DNA of 64,000 bases from Sphingobium sp. (GCA_035196065.1 CP136575.1:2086769-2150768); one strand, 5' to 3'; counted from the stretch's first letter, positions 8,898 through 19,310 are shown. Numbers and translations are program-made. Notes: generated by a model not told the origin, from the sequence alone.

Positions 8898-10295
8898 TCA
8901 CATCTCCTCGTCGGCAAATTCTTCGCCATTTTTCCGTACGACGATCCCCAGCAGCTTCAGTTTGCGATGAAGTGCCGATCTTTCCATGCCGACAAAGGTA
9001 GCGGTTTTTGAAATATTCCCGGAAAAACGGCGGATCTGGACTTGCAGATATTCGCGTTCAAACGCCTCCCGCGCCTCCCGCAGCGGTGCACCCATCAGGG
9101 ATTGGGCGGCATTTTCGGGCGATGAATAATTGCCGCTGACCTCGGTTGGAAGCATATCCGCCTCGATCTGCCCAAGGCGTTCGGCGGGTGCCAATATGAT
9201 CGTTCGCTCGATTATGTTGCGCAATTGACGGACATTGCCGGCCCAGTCGCACGCCTGAAGCGCCGCAATCGCATCGTCTGCAATTTCCGGCGGTGGCACA
9301 CGATGTTCTACCGCGAAACGCGCGGCATAATGCCGGGCAAGCGACGGAATGTCTTCTCGACGTTCAGACAGAGGAGGGATTGCGATCGGGACGACATTAA
9401 GCCGATAAAAAAGGTCTTCACGAAACCGCCCCAGTGCAATTTCATGCGCCAGATCGCGTGCCGTCGATGATACGAAGCGCACGTCGACGCGGACCGGACG
9501 CGTGCCGCCCACGCGGGTGAAGCTTTGATCGGTGAGCACGCGCAATATCTTGCCCTGCGTCGTTGCAGGCATATCTGCGACTTCATCAAGGAATAATGTG
9601 CCGCCATGCGCGCGTTCCAACATACCGGCCTGCAGCAACTGGCCATTTTCCTCGATACCGAACAGTTCCTCTTCAAACCGTTCGGAGCCAAGGCGGGCCG
9701 CACTAACCGACAAGAACGGGAACTCCGCGCGTGGGCTCCAGCTATGCAACAGGCGGGCCGCAACTTCCTTGCCGACACCTGCAGGGCCGGTGATCAGCAC
9801 CCGGCTGCCTGTGCCTGCCACCTTTTTGAGCGTTGCGCGCACCGCATTGATTGCGGTTGATGTGCCGGTCAATTCCTCGGCCTGGCCAACCAGTGCTTTC
9901 AGCGTCGCATTTTCGGCCCGCAGTCTTTGCGTTTCGGTTGCCTTGGCAACCAAGTGAAGCAGCTTTTCCGCTTCAAACGGCTTTTCGAGGAAATCGACGG
10001 CCCCAGACGATATCGCCGCAACGGCGGTGTCGATATTGCCATGCCCCGAAAACACCACCACCGGGACGTTGGAATCCCGAGCCTTAAACAGTTTCAGCAG
10101 TTCAAGACCGTCCATCGACGAACCGCGCAACCATACGTCAAGGAGAACCAGTGACGGCAAACGGTCATCAAATGCGGCAAGGGCATCTTCAGCTGTGCCG
10201 GCACTTCGGGTTTCATAACCGTCATCGGAGAGCACGCCAGAAACAAGGTCGCGTATATCCTTTTCGTCATCGATTATGAGGATGTCGAGCGCCAT
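8898..10295 (-). CDS. ntrX: Nitrogen-related response regulator NtrX
   Basis: The receiver domain has phosphoacceptor D53 in LLDVWL. It is followed by a sigma-54-type AAA+ domain (Walker A GPAGVGKE, Walker B GGTLFLDEVAD) and a C-terminal Fis-like helix-turn-helix ending ALHRKLKLLG. The GAFTGA loop that contacts sigma-54 is absent: the region after ELFG reads IEENGQLLQAGMLERA. This is the usual state of alphaproteobacterial NtrX, which is therefore thought to act without sigma-54 remodelling. It pairs with ntrY immediately upstream (7-base gap). An AGGAG about nine bases before the ATG supports the start. Confidence 0.93.
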   Translation of the reverse strand: MALDILIIDDEKDIRDLVSGVLSDDGYETRSAGTAEDALAAFDDRLPSLVLLDVWLRGSSMDGLELLKLFKARDSNVPVVVFSGHGNIDTAVAAISSGAVDFLEKPFEAEKLLHLVAKATETQRLRAENATLKALVGQAEELTGTSTAINAVRATLKKVAGTGSRVLITGPAGVGKEVAARLLHSWSPRAEFPFLSVSAARLGSERFEEELFGIEENGQLLQAGMLERAHGGTLFLDEVADMPATTQGKILRVLTDQSFTRVGGTRPVRVDVRFVSSTARDLAHEIALGRFREDLFYRLNVVPIAIPPLSERREDIPSLARHYAARFAVEHRVPPPEIADDAIAALQACDWAGNVRQLRNIIERTIILAPAERLGQIEADMLPTEVSGNYSSPENAAQSLMGAPLREAREAFEREYLQVQIRRFSGNISKTATFVGMERSALHRKLKLLGIVVRKNGEEFADEEM

Positions 10296-10302
10296 TGAGG
10301 GT

Positions 10303-12567
10303 TCACTCCTGGTCGGGTTCGTTGGAAATGGTGATGGGCGGGTTTGCGAGGATCGAGAGCTTTTGCAGGTCGAACGTCATCCACAAGACCGCCCCACCGG
10401 CAAGATCATCTTCGAACCGCAGTTCGCCCATATGTTCTTCGACAATCTTGCTGACGATGGCGAGGCCAAGCCCGGATCCGGTTGCCCGCGTTGTCACATA
10501 AGGTTCGAAAATACGCTCACGCGAGTCAGGAAGCCCCTGCCCGTTATCCGCAAAGCGTAACAACAGTTTTTGCCCATCGCTGGAGATGTCGACGCTAATC
10601 CGCCCCTGAGGCCCGTCCGGCGCGTCTGCCAACCTACCACGGATCGATTCAACCGCGTTTTTAAGGATATTGGTTGCCGCCTGCCCGATCTGTCGCCGGT
10701 CCGCATAAAACAGAACCGGCTGTTCTGCGCGGTTGACGGTAAAATCGATGTCCGGATTTGCCACCTCGAACAAAAAGGCTGCATGGCCGACGATATCTCC
10801 AATATCCTCCTCACGGAAGACCGGTTTCGGCATTCGCGCGAAGGAGGAAAATTCATCAACAATGTTGCGCAAGTCACCAACCTGGCGGACAATTGTCCCA
10901 GTCAATTGGTCAACAATCTCGGCTTCTTCGCCCTCACCCTTGCCGAAACGTCGGCGCAGCCGTTCGGCGGCGAGTTGGATCGGGGTCAGCGGGTTCTTGA
11001 TTTCATGCGCGATCCGGCGCGCAACATCAGACCATGCCGCCCGGCGCTGGTCCGATAACTGCTGGGTTATGTCCTCAAACGTCACAACCAGACCATTGCC
11101 GACGGCGTTCAGTTTGACCGCGAGTGTCTGCGGTTCGGCGCCATCACCGATCTGCACCACAGCCTGACTTTTTGCCTCTCGTCGCAGATCTTCAATATGG
11201 GGCGCAACTTCGGCAAAGGGTCGACCGACTATTGACGGACCATGCGGTGCCAACAGACGTTCAGCCATCGGATTGGCAAGTTGCACCATCCCTGCATCAT
11301 CGACGCTCAAAATTGCAGAGGAAACCGATCCCAAAATGGTTTCGATGAAATTCTTGCGATCTTCGATCTGACGATTGGCGCTGATTAGGTTGCCCGTCTG
11401 GGTTTGCAACCGTTCGGTCATGCGATTGAAAGTGAGCGAAAGAAAGCCAACTTCATCCTTCGCACGCAGTTCTGCCTCTGGCACACGAACCGACAGGTCT
11501 CCATCGGCGATTTTTTGCGCGGCGCGGACAAGGTTGTTGACCGGGCTGACCAGCCGGTCGGCGACGAGCAGGGCAATCCAGACGGCAAGCGCGATGATCG
11601 CGAGCGATACGATATAGAGCGCTGCATTGAACTGGAACTGGAGCTTTCGTGACCGCGCCTCCATCGCGCGATAGTCCGAAAGGACGCTTTGCGCCTTTTC
11701 TCCCAACATGAATGACGGCACGGTCACCGTGCGGCTGGCATAGAGATAGGTGCGCGGCGCATCGAACAAGCGTTGCACCGCGACGATCCTGTCTGAATGT
11801 GCAGTGACAACCAGATCCTCACCCGCTTTCAACTTGGTCAGGTCAGCGCCGCTAATCCACTGCCTTTTGCCGCGATCATCGGGCGCGACGACGGCGATTG
11901 TTTGTTGCTGGCCCGATGGATCGACCTCGACAATGGCTGATTCGCTTAACTTGCGAAACAGCAACTGGTCATAATAGAAATTGAGAAACGCCGGATTGTT
12001 AGGTTTTGTGCGCTCCAAAGTGTAGCGGATGTCGCTTGCCATGGTGACAGTTTCGTCACCCACATCGCGCAGTTTTTCCTCATAATAGCCTTTGGCGAGC
12101 GCGCCTGCATTTTCGAGCATGCCCTGCGCCGAGTTCGAAAACCAGAATTGCACGCCGCTTTGGAACAAGACTGATGCGAAAATGGCGAGCACCAGCGCGG
12201 GTACCGCCGCAAGGAGCGAAAAGATAACGACAAGCCGCACGTGCAACAGTCCACCCTGCCCTTCGCCCAGCCCGGCCGCTCGTTTCAGCGCAACGCGGCG
12301 GCCGAACAGCATCAGTGCAATCGCAGCCGGCAGCAGATTTGCTACCAGCAACATGGCGGCGGCCAAGGGACTTAGCGGCTCGGCCTTTGGCGCCGCACTT
12401 GTCAGAACGAAGGTGGTCACGCCCGCCATCACCAAAAGCGCCGAAAAGCTGAAAAGCTCTAGGATGCGGATACGGCGTTCGTCGCCTAGCCAGCCCGCTG
12501 CGTCAGACAGCCGGCGACGCCAACTGGTATGTGCTTCCAAGGAACCGGGCTGAACCGTTGTTGCCAT
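10303..12567 (-). CDS. ntrY: Nitrogen-related sensor histidine kinase NtrY
   Basis: A 754-residue membrane kinase. Several hydrophobic segments occur in the first ~150 residues, then a periplasmic-type region (~150-310), another membrane segment (~315-335), a HAMP domain (RLVSPVNNLVRAAQ onward), a PAS domain (~400-500) and the kinase core. The phosphoacceptor is H521 in HEIKNPLTPIQ. The ATP-binding boxes include NILKNAVESI and GSGLGLAIV. It forms a pair with ntrX and sits downstream of ntrBC. In this group NtrYX has been linked to nitrogen and redox or envelope sensing, but the signal here cannot be read from sequence. Confidence 0.93.
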   Translation of the reverse strand: MATTVQPGSLEAHTSWRRRLSDAAGWLGDERRIRILELFSFSALLVMAGVTTFVLTSAAPKAEPLSPLAAAMLLVANLLPAAIALMLFGRRVALKRAAGLGEGQGGLLHVRLVVIFSLLAAVPALVLAIFASVLFQSGVQFWFSNSAQGMLENAGALAKGYYEEKLRDVGDETVTMASDIRYTLERTKPNNPAFLNFYYDQLLFRKLSESAIVEVDPSGQQQTIAVVAPDDRGKRQWISGADLTKLKAGEDLVVTAHSDRIVAVQRLFDAPRTYLYASRTVTVPSFMLGEKAQSVLSDYRAMEARSRKLQFQFNAALYIVSLAIIALAVWIALLVADRLVSPVNNLVRAAQKIADGDLSVRVPEAELRAKDEVGFLSLTFNRMTERLQTQTGNLISANRQIEDRKNFIETILGSVSSAILSVDDAGMVQLANPMAERLLAPHGPSIVGRPFAEVAPHIEDLRREAKSQAVVQIGDGAEPQTLAVKLNAVGNGLVVTFEDITQQLSDQRRAAWSDVARRIAHEIKNPLTPIQLAAERLRRRFGKGEGEEAEIVDQLTGTIVRQVGDLRNIVDEFSSFARMPKPVFREEDIGDIVGHAAFLFEVANPDIDFTVNRAEQPVLFYADRRQIGQAATNILKNAVESIRGRLADAPDGPQGRISVDISSDGQKLLLRFADNGQGLPDSRERIFEPYVTTRATGSGLGLAIVSKIVEEHMGELRFEDDLAGGAVLWMTFDLQKLSILANPPITISNEPDQE

Positions 12568-12637
12568 TAAGCAACTAATGCCAGCTTATGCGTTGCGCGA
12601 AAAGCACATTGTTGCAAAAATAACTCGCTTTGTCCGT

Positions 12638-14074
12638 TCAGGAGCGCGTTTCGCCGGTACGCGTCGCTCCAATCCCATAGTCAGACAGCTTTTTCCGAAG
12701 CGTGTTGCGATTGATACCGAGCATCGCAGCGGCGTGCAATTGATTGCCCTTTGCCTGCCGCATCACAGCCTGCAGAAGCGGCCTTTCAAACGCTGCTAGC
12801 GCGCGTGCATAAATTCGCTCGCGGCTTGAACCGCGCTGCTTCTGCTCAGCCATAAACTGCAAAACAGCTGCGTCGAAGGTGCAACCACCAATTGTCGGTT
12901 CCTGACCTTCGGCTTGCGGCAAGGCTATCTGACGAATGCTTGCTTCTGAAATCCGATCCTCACGTGTGTTGAGGGCGATGCGATAAACAAAATTCTTCAG
13001 TTCGCGGACATTGCCACGCCAGGGCATGGTGGTCATCAGTGCAATCGCATCATCGTCAATCTGCTTCGATGGCAGCCCTTCAGACGCCGCCAGCGACAAG
13101 AAGTGCCGGGTCAGCAGGCCAATATCCTCGGGCCGTGCGCGCAATGGGGGGAGTGCGACAGGAACGACGTTCAGCCGGTAATAGAGATCTTCGCGGAATT
13201 TGCCTTCCGCGATCAACGCCTCCAGATCCTGGTTGGTCGCAGCGATGATCCTGACGTCAAGCCGGATGCTTGCCTTGCCGCCAATACGGCTGATTGTGCC
13301 GCTTTGAAGGGCGCGCAGCAGGCGCGTTTGTGCATGATAAGGCATATCGCCTATCTCATCGAGGAACAGCGTCCCGCCCTGCGCTTGCTCAAACCGTCCA
13401 ATTCCCTGCCCGACCGCGCCTGTAAACGCGCCTTTTTCATGGCCAAAAAGTTCAGCTTCGATCAGTTCAGCGGGAATGGCGGCCATGTTAACGGCCACGA
13501 ATGGGCCAGTCTTGCGTTGCCCGAGGCTATGGATAGCCTCTGCCACCAATTCTTTGCCTGTACCGGACTCGCCAAGGATCAACACGCTAAGATCATTGCG
13601 CAACAGCCGGGCGACCATGCGGTACACATCCTGCATCGCGGCGCTTCGGCCAACCATCGGCATTGTCGCTTCGAGCAAGGTAGCGTTGTCGCTGCTGCTT
13701 TCGCTGCGACGTTTGGCAATGCCCTGTTTGACTGCCAGGATCAGCTCGTCCAGATCGAAGGGCTTGGGAAAATATTCAAATGCGTTGATTTCGCTGGCAC
13801 GGACTGCGGTATCGAGTGTGTTTTGCGCCGACATAATGATGATCGGCATGTCAGGACTTAGCGCAATGACCTGATCAAGGCTCGATATCCCGTCGCGGTC
13901 TTTCAGCACGACATCGGTCAACATCAGATCATAGCGATTGGCTGAAAGCGCCGCATCGCGTGCACTTGCGCTTTCGCATATATCGACTTCTATTCCCTCG
14001 GATTCGAGCGCCGATCGCACAACCATGCCGATTGACGGATCATCTTCGACAATCAGGACCCTATCCGAATTCAT
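12638..14074 (-). CDS. ntrC: Nitrogen regulation response regulator NtrC (NR(I))
   Basis: A receiver domain with D54 (LMLTDVVLKD) is followed by an AAA+ sigma-54 interaction domain carrying Walker A GESGTGKE, an intact GAFTGA loop in GHEKGAFTGAVG, and Walker B GGTLFLDEIGD. A Fis-type DNA-binding helix-turn-helix lies at the C-terminus (INRNTLRKKLSDYG). It is a full sigma-54 activator, in contrast to NtrX downstream. The start overlaps the ntrB stop as ATGA, so sensor and regulator are coupled. Confidence 0.95.
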   Translation of the reverse strand: MNSDRVLIVEDDPSIGMVVRSALESEGIEVDICESASARDAALSANRYDLMLTDVVLKDRDGISSLDQVIALSPDMPIIIMSAQNTLDTAVRASEINAFEYFPKPFDLDELILAVKQGIAKRRSESSSDNATLLEATMPMVGRSAAMQDVYRMVARLLRNDLSVLILGESGTGKELVAEAIHSLGQRKTGPFVAVNMAAIPAELIEAELFGHEKGAFTGAVGQGIGRFEQAQGGTLFLDEIGDMPYHAQTRLLRALQSGTISRIGGKASIRLDVRIIAATNQDLEALIAEGKFREDLYYRLNVVPVALPPLRARPEDIGLLTRHFLSLAASEGLPSKQIDDDAIALMTTMPWRGNVRELKNFVYRIALNTREDRISEASIRQIALPQAEGQEPTIGGCTFDAAVLQFMAEQKQRGSSRERIYARALAAFERPLLQAVMRQAKGNQLHAAAMLGINRNTLRKKLSDYGIGATRTGETRS

Positions 14075-15174
14075 ATGTCATTCTTTCTGGCTGCAACGGG
14101 CAGGAATATCCGGAAAACTGTGCGGGCAGCCGCAGCGTCGCGCTCCACCGATATGCGCCCATGCATTTGGGAGAGATATTTGCGCACAATAGCAAGGCCG
14201 AGCCCCTGCCCCTCGCGTTTGGTTGTTACAAAGGGCGAGAAAATTTCGTTCTCAATATGCGGTGCGATGCCCGGGCCATTGTCGCTGATGGCGACCTCTA
14301 CAGGCAATCGAAGCCCCTGATCGCCTTCGCTGCGAAGTGAAGCTCCCATAACAAAACGCGTGGTGATCCCGATCTGCGGGGCTTCCACGCCCGCCATGGC
14401 GTCAATGGCATTCTGGATCAGATTGATCAGCACCTGTACCATGGCGTCAGCCTCAATCTGCACGTCGGGCAAGGAGGGGTCATAGCTGATATCAATCAGC
14501 GGCATTTGGCGGTTCGCCGCACGTACCGAGCGAATTGCCCGTTCGATCAACTCATGGATGTTTTCTGCGCCCAATTGCCCCGGCATCACGCGCCCCAGAT
14601 TCTGCATCTGGTCAAGCAATCGGGCTATCCGGTCGACTTCCTGCACAATCAGGTCAGTAAGCGGGGCCTGCTGGGGCTCTACGTTGCGGCTGAGCAATTG
14701 CGCGGCCCCCTTGATCCCGGCGAGCGGGTTTTTGATCTCATGCCCCAATATAGCCGGCGTCCCCATGGCCTGCATCTTGCCAGCGTCGGTCTGTTCACCG
14801 ATCTGGTCGCGAACCGCTTGCCGAGGTACAAGCAGATAGAGCCGGCAATCCGGGTAACCGAGCGGTGTCGATATCATCAAGTCAACATAATTGGCCTGCG
14901 CGCCAGTCGTCTGAAAACGCATATTTTGCGCGCTGATATCGCTTTCGCGAACAGCGATCGCTCCATTAAGTCGATCGCTGGCAAATTGCAGCAGCGCGGG
15001 TGCAGGTTCACCGATCAATCTGCGGCGGCTGCGCCCGAAAAAGGCTTCTGCGGCTTCGTTGGCAAAAAGGATCGCATTGTCGGCACCAGAAAGCAGTAAG
15101 GGCAGCGATATGGTTGACAGCAAAAGCCCGTCTGGCGGGCGATCTGCCGCAGTCATAATGCTTTCAGGCGGCAT
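14071..15174 (-). CDS. ntrB: Nitrogen regulation sensor histidine kinase NtrB (NR(II))
   Basis: A soluble kinase of ~367 residues with no membrane segment. It has an N-terminal PAS domain (~15-110), the H-box [19 protein letters not shown] with phosphoacceptor near H145, then the N-box [11 protein letters not shown] and [13 protein letters not shown]. It phosphorylates and dephosphorylates NtrC according to PII status in related bacteria. The frame starts at 15174, overlapping dusB by 11 bases; an alternative ATG at 15156 would leave a 7-base gap and remove six residues. The dusB-ntrB-ntrC order is typical of alphaproteobacteria. Confidence 0.94.
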   Translation of the reverse strand: MPPESIMTAADRPPDGLLLSTISLPLLLSGADNAILFANEAAEAFFGRSRRRLIGEPAPALLQFASDRLNGAIAVRESDISAQNMRFQTTGAQANYVDLMISTPLGYPDCRLYLLVPRQAVRDQIGEQTDAGKMQAMGTPAILGHEIKNPLAGIKGAAQLLSRNVEPQQAPLTDLIVQEVDRIARLLDQMQNLGRVMPGQLGAENIHELIERAIRSVRAANRQMPLIDISYDPSLPDVQIEADAMVQVLINLIQNAIDAMAGVEAPQIGITTRFVMGASLRSEGDQGLRLPVEVAISDNGPGIAPHIENEIFSPFVTTKREGQGLGLAIVRKYLSQMHGRISVERDAAAARTVFRIFLPVAARKNDI

Positions 15175-16162
15175 CGCGCATCAGCAATGGTTCATAAAAA
15201 CGGGCAAGTTCACCGAGCACTTGATCAGCATCTTCGATGCGGTTGACGTGGTTGCGAAACTCTGCCGACCCGACCAGTCCGCGTGTATACCATCCAATAT
15301 GCTTGCGCGCGCACGGCACCCCGACCTGCCGGCCATAATGGTCCAACATCGCACGATAATGTTCAACGATCAGGGCATATTGAACGTCCAGCGATGGATC
15401 GGAAAGCCGCGTGCCGGTGTTGAACCAATGCATGACCTGTCCCAACAGCCATGGCCGGCCATAAGCGCCACGACCGATCATGACACCATCGGCACCACTT
15501 TGATCCAGTGCAGTGTCAGCGTCCTCGACATTGCAAATGTCACCATTGACGATGACGGGGATCTTCACCGCGTCCTTGACCTTGCGGACAAAGGCCCAGT
15601 CAGCACTGCCCTTGTACATCTGGTTGCGGGTGCGTCCATGCACGGTCACCAACTTCGCGCCAAGATCTTCGGCAATATGCGCAAGTTCAGGGGCGTTGAG
15701 GCTGCCATGGTCCCAGCCCATACGCATCTTGACTGTAACCGGCACTGAAACGGCTTTGACAGTGGCCTCGATCAGGCTTGCGGCGAGCGGCAAGTCGCGC
15801 ATCAAGGCCGATCCGGCGTCGCCATTGACCACCTTCTTGACCGGGCAACCCATGTTGATGTCGATGATCGCCGCACCGCGATCCTCATTCAGCTTTGCCG
15901 CCTCCGCCATTTCCTTCGGCCCACATCCCGCGAGCTGCATGGAGACCGGTTCCTCGGACATGTGCCAAGCGGCCTTTTGCAACGATTGGCGCGTTTCGCG
16001 GATCATCGCCTGGCTGGCGATCATTTCGGTGACGTTCAAGCCCGAGCCAAAACGGCGGACAATCGTGCGAAACGGCATATCGGTGACGCCCGTCATCGGT
16101 GCCAGGACAACTGGACAGTCGATTTGTAGCGGGCCGATCTGGATCGGTTTAAGTCTCATCAT
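15164..16162 (-). CDS. dusB: tRNA dihydrouridine synthase DusB (NifR3)
   Basis: An FMN-dependent reductase that makes dihydrouridine in tRNA. A TIM barrel begins with [11 protein letters not shown], the catalytic cysteine is in NMGCPVKKV, and [26 protein letters not shown] and the phosphate-binding [14 protein letters not shown] follow. At 332 residues it is full length. Two ATG codons in a row (16162 and 16159) could start it. It is the first gene of the nitrogen-regulation operon, and the 103 bases to the divergent ispDF must hold both promoters. Confidence 0.94.
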   Translation of the reverse strand: MMRLKPIQIGPLQIDCPVVLAPMTGVTDMPFRTIVRRFGSGLNVTEMIASQAMIRETRQSLQKAAWHMSEEPVSMQLAGCGPKEMAEAAKLNEDRGAAIIDINMGCPVKKVVNGDAGSALMRDLPLAASLIEATVKAVSVPVTVKMRMGWDHGSLNAPELAHIAEDLGAKLVTVHGRTRNQMYKGSADWAFVRKVKDAVKIPVIVNGDICNVEDADTALDQSGADGVMIGRGAYGRPWLLGQVMHWFNTGTRLSDPSLDVQYALIVEHYRAMLDHYGRQVGVPCARKHIGWYTRGLVGSAEFRNHVNRIEDADQVLGELARFYEPLLMRDAA

Positions 16163-16265
16163 GATACTCTGATGCTGTGACAGTCGGACAGACTGCCTAA
16201 AAATTAGGCAGCGCCCTAACGATATTCGGCTTGGCGTGCAAGGGGCGAGCGACTAAGCGCGCTGC

Positions 16266-17447
16266 ATGATCAACGACAGGCCAATTGCTGCGATCATCGT
16301 TGCTGCCGGGACCGGAAGCCGCAGTGGCAGCGATGTGCCGAAACAATATCGGACGGTTTCTGGCAAGCCTATGCTTCGGCACAGTGTCGAAGCTTTTGCA
16401 GCACATCCAGCAATATCGCGCATCATCATTGTTATCTCTGATCGTCAAGCGCCTTTGGCGGAAGAGGCGCTTGCAGGGCTCTGCGGATTCGACCTGGTCA
16501 TTGGAGGGGCCGAACGCAGGGATAGCGTAAGAAATGCGCTTCAACATCTTGAAAATAAAGAATTCACTGGATCAATCATGATCCATGATGCTGCGCGACC
16601 TTTTCTTTCTGCTGCCGTTATGGACCGATTGATCGCTGCCTTGGAAGAAAGCGAGGGCGCCGTACCAGCACTTCCCATCGTTGATAGCTTATCGCGCTGC
16701 GACAGTCATTTTCTGCGAGAAACCGTGGAGAGATCGGGACTTTACCGGATCCAGACCCCCCAGGCATTCCGTCACGAAGTCATTTTTGATGCTCACCGGC
16801 GCTGGAACCCCACTGAACCGGCAACTGACGATGCCCGCATGGCAATGGCGGCGGGCTATGACGTGGCGATTGTGGAGGGCGATGAGCGGCTGGCGAAATT
16901 CACTTTCGCCGATGACTTCATACGGGAAATAGGGCAATCGGCTCCCATGCAGGACGTGCGCACCGGAATGGGTTATGATGTTCACCGCCTCGCGGTAGGT
17001 GAAGAATTATGGCTGTGCGGGCTTCAGATAGCGCATGATAAGGGGCTTGCCGGGCACAGCGATGCCGATGTTGCGCTCCATGCGCTGACCGATGCAGTAC
17101 TGGGCGCGGCCGCACTCGGTGATATTGGCGACCATTTTCCGCCCAGTGACGCCCAGTGGAAAGGGGCCAGTTCCGACCGTTTTCTGGCCCATGCTGTTCA
17201 GCTTGCCTCTGCTCAGGGTTTTGCATTGTGCCATCTTGACGTCACGATCATCTGTGAAGCGCCCAAGATAGGGCCGCATAAACAGGGAATGCGTGCCCGG
17301 GTCGCGGAAATCTGCGGCATCGCAATCGATAGGGTGTCGATTAAGGCGACAACCACAGAAAAGTTGGGCTTTACAGGGCGCGGCGAAGGCATTGCGGCGC
17401 AGGCTGTCGCAACATTGATCCGCGGTCAGACGGAGCAAACAGCATGA
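16266..17447 (+). CDS. ispDF: Bifunctional IspD/IspF isoprenoid enzyme
   Basis: The IspD half (~1-225) couples CTP to methylerythritol 4-phosphate, with the nucleotide-binding IIVAAGTGSRSG and PKQY. The IspF half (~232-393) forms the cyclodiphosphate, with MGYDVHRL at its start, GHSDADVALHALTDA and the C-terminal KATTTEKLGFTGRGEG. The fusion of steps 2 and 5 of the MEP pathway (IspE acts between them) is common in alphaproteobacteria. It overlaps the following CinA-family gene by four bases. Confidence 0.96.
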   Translation: MINDRPIAAIIVAAGTGSRSGSDVPKQYRTVSGKPMLRHSVEAFAAHPAISRIIIVISDRQAPLAEEALAGLCGFDLVIGGAERRDSVRNALQHLENKEFTGSIMIHDAARPFLSAAVMDRLIAALEESEGAVPALPIVDSLSRCDSHFLRETVERSGLYRIQTPQAFRHEVIFDAHRRWNPTEPATDDARMAMAAGYDVAIVEGDERLAKFTFADDFIREIGQSAPMQDVRTGMGYDVHRLAVGEELWLCGLQIAHDKGLAGHSDADVALHALTDAVLGAAALGDIGDHFPPSDAQWKGASSDRFLAHAVQLASAQGFALCHLDVTIICEAPKIGPHKQGMRARVAEICGIAIDRVSIKATTTEKLGFTGRGEGIAAQAVATLIRGQTEQTA

Positions 17448-17953
17448 TCAACCTTCTCCCGCCTGAAATTGCCGATCTTGCCGAGCATGTTATCGCCGAA
17501 AACAAGGCATCCGGACGCATGGTAAGTACCGCCGAAAGCTGCACTGGCGGATTGGTTGCCGCCGCACTGACGGAGGTGGCCGGCAGCAGCGCAGTTCTGC
17601 AATCGGGATTCGTCACCTATTCAAATGAAGCGAAGATAAGCCTTCTGGGCGTCAATAGCGAATTGATCGACACATTTGGCGCAGTGTCCATCGCGGTTGC
17701 CTGGGCAATGGCACAGGGCGCATTGAAGCGCAGCAGCGCCGACGTCGCGGTTGCGATCAGCGGCGTGGCAGGTCCGGGCGGCGGCACGCCCAACAAGCCC
17801 GTCGGAACAGTCGTTTTTGCATTGGCTGAACGGGGCAAGGACCCAGAGGATGTCGTTGCCGACATGATCCGTTTCGGTGAGGACAAAAGCCGCGCGGAAA
17901 TCCGCATGGCGGCAACGCTGCGCGCGCTTCAGCTGCTCTTGCCGTCGCCGTAA
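17444..17953 (+). CDS. CinA C-terminal family protein (nicotinamide-nucleotide amidohydrolase type)
   Basis: A 169-residue stand-alone CinA C-terminal domain. The recognisable parts are STAESCTGGLVAAALTEVAGSS, FVTYSNEAK, GVAGPGGGTPNKPVGTVVFA and a closing helix. In characterised members (PncC) this domain deamidates nicotinamide mononucleotide for NAD salvage. The competence-linked N-terminal MoaB-like domain is absent. It is coupled to ispDF by an ATGA overlap, and its 3' end overlaps the convergent COQ10-like gene by 25 bases. Confidence 0.9.
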   Translation: MINLLPPEIADLAEHVIAENKASGRMVSTAESCTGGLVAAALTEVAGSSAVLQSGFVTYSNEAKISLLGVNSELIDTFGAVSIAVAWAMAQGALKRSSADVAVAISGVAGPGGGTPNKPVGTVVFALAERGKDPEDVVADMIRFGEDKSRAEIRMAATLRALQLLLPSP

Positions 17954-18372
17954 AGAACGTCCGCCCGCTCGATAAAGGCTCCGGTCATCTTGCGCAGCGC
18001 ATGATCGAAAAACTGGCCAGCCAGCGCTTCGAAAACACGGTTGCGGAATGAAAAGTCGACGGTGAAATCGACTATGCAACCTGTCGGCGTCGGTTCAAAC
18101 AGCCATTGATTGTGCAGATGCCGCATTGGCCCGTCGAGATAATCAACCTCTATCTTGCTGTGCGGGTGCCGGATCACGCGCGACGTGAAGGATTCGCGCA
18201 AGGATTTGAAACCGACGACCAGATCGGCAAGCATTTCGGTTTCATTGTCAGAACGGATACGCACCGCTGCCACCCAAGGCAGGAATTCACCATAGCGGCG
18301 GACATCGGCAACAAGATTATACATCTGCACCTGGCTATAGGGCAGCGCGCGACGTTCGTGATGGTGCGGCAC
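17929..18372 (-). CDS. COQ10/RatA-family START-domain protein
   Basis: A ~147-residue helix-grip (START/SRPBCC) protein of the family that includes ubiquinone-binding COQ10 and Escherichia RatA. The diagnostic N-terminal run YNLVADVRRYGEFLPWV is present, along with the central DLVVGFKSLRESFTSRV strands and a long C-terminal helix. In alphaproteobacteria this family is usually taken as a coenzyme Q-binding chaperone; the toxin label is less suitable. The GTG at 18372 is chosen because homologs begin a few residues before the RRLPYS-like strand. A frame start at 18390 overlapping the lipA stop as ATGA is the alternative. Confidence 0.88.
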   Translation of the reverse strand: MPHHHERRALPYSQVQMYNLVADVRRYGEFLPWVAAVRIRSDNETEMLADLVVGFKSLRESFTSRVIRHPHSKIEVDYLDGPMRHLHNQWLFEPTPTGCIVDFTVDFSFRNRVFEALAGQFFDHALRKMTGAFIERADVLYGDGKSS

Positions 18373-18386
18373 GCCCCTGCCCTGCC

Positions 18387-19310
18387 TCAACCGGCCTTGG
18401 CGAGCTGCGCCTCACGCGCGGCCTTCATTTTCGCAAAGTCATCGCCCGCATGATAGCTTGATCGGGTCAGTGGCGTGGCCGCCACAAGCAGGAAGCCCTT
18501 GGCGCGGGCAATTGCCGCATAGGCATCAAATGCCTGCGGGTTCACAAATTCGGCAACCTTAGCGTGTTTTGGCGTTGGCTGAAGATATTGCCCCATGGTC
18601 AGGAAATCGATGTCCGCACTGCGCATATCATCCATGACCTGATGAACTTCCATTCGCTCCTCGCCAAGCCCAAGCATCACGCCTGATTTAGTAAAGATCG
18701 AGGGATCATGGCGCTTCACCGATTCAAGAAGCCGTAGCGAGGCATAATAGCGCGCGCCGGGCCTGATGGTCGGATACAGTCTCGGTACTGTTTCGAGATT
18801 ATGGTTATAGACGTCGGGGCGCGCCTCGATAATCGCCTCGACCGCGCTCTGCACCTTGTTGCGGAAATCCGGGGTCAGAATTTCGATCGTTGTCTTTGGC
18901 GTCATGAGGCGCAGGGCTTCAATCACCTTCACAAACTGGCTGGCACCGCCGTCGGGCAGATCGTCGCGATCAACCGAGGTAATGACGATATGTTCAAGCC
19001 CCATCTTCGCCGCAGCGATGGCAACATGTTCAGGCTCCATCGGATCAACTGCGCGCGGCATGCCCGTCTTGACGTTGCAAAAGGCGCAGGCGCGCGTGCA
19101 CACATCGCCAAGGATCATCACCGTCGCATGCTTTTTGGTCCAGCATTCCCCGATATTCGGGCAAGCGGCCTCTTCGCACACAGTGTTTAACTTGAGATCG
19201 CGCATCAATTTGCGCGTTTCGTTAAAGCCGGCACTGGTGGGGGCCTTTACCCGGATCCAGTCAGGTTTGCGTTCGCGTTGTTGCGTGCGGACAGGCTTGG
19301 GATCGTTCAT
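18387..19310 (-). CDS. lipA: Lipoyl synthase
   Basis: A radical SAM enzyme that inserts two sulfurs into protein-bound octanoyl groups. The radical cluster motif is CTRACAFC. The auxiliary cluster motif is [12 protein letters not shown] upstream, and the conserved serine motif RSSYHAG is near the C-terminus. The ATG at 19310 is used, which gives the usual short N-terminus. The longest frame would add 13 atypical residues. Lipoate made here would serve the pyruvate dehydrogenase encoded later in the window. Confidence 0.96.
   Translation of the reverse strand: MNDPKPVRTQQRERKPDWIRVKAPTSAGFNETRKLMRDLKLNTVCEEAACPNIGECWTKKHATVMILGDVCTRACAFCNVKTGMPRAVDPMEPEHVAIAAAKMGLEHIVITSVDRDDLPDGGASQFVKVIEALRLMTPKTTIEILTPDFRNKVQSAVEAIIEARPDVYNHNLETVPRLYPTIRPGARYYASLRLLESVKRHDPSIFTKSGVMLGLGEERMEVHQVMDDMRSADIDFLTMGQYLQPTPKHAKVAEFVNPQAFDAYAAIARAKGFLLVAATPLTRSSYHAGDDFAKMKAAREAQLAKAG

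Noticed and set aside
13103-13861. 252-residue plus-strand frame opposite ntrC
   Set aside because: Antisense to the conserved AAA+ domain of NtrC; composition typical of the reverse frame of a GC-rich gene.
17929-18372. RatA toxin of a toxin-antitoxin pair
   Set aside because: No RatB-like partner is adjacent, and the protein fits the COQ10-like ubiquinone-binding group beside lipA.
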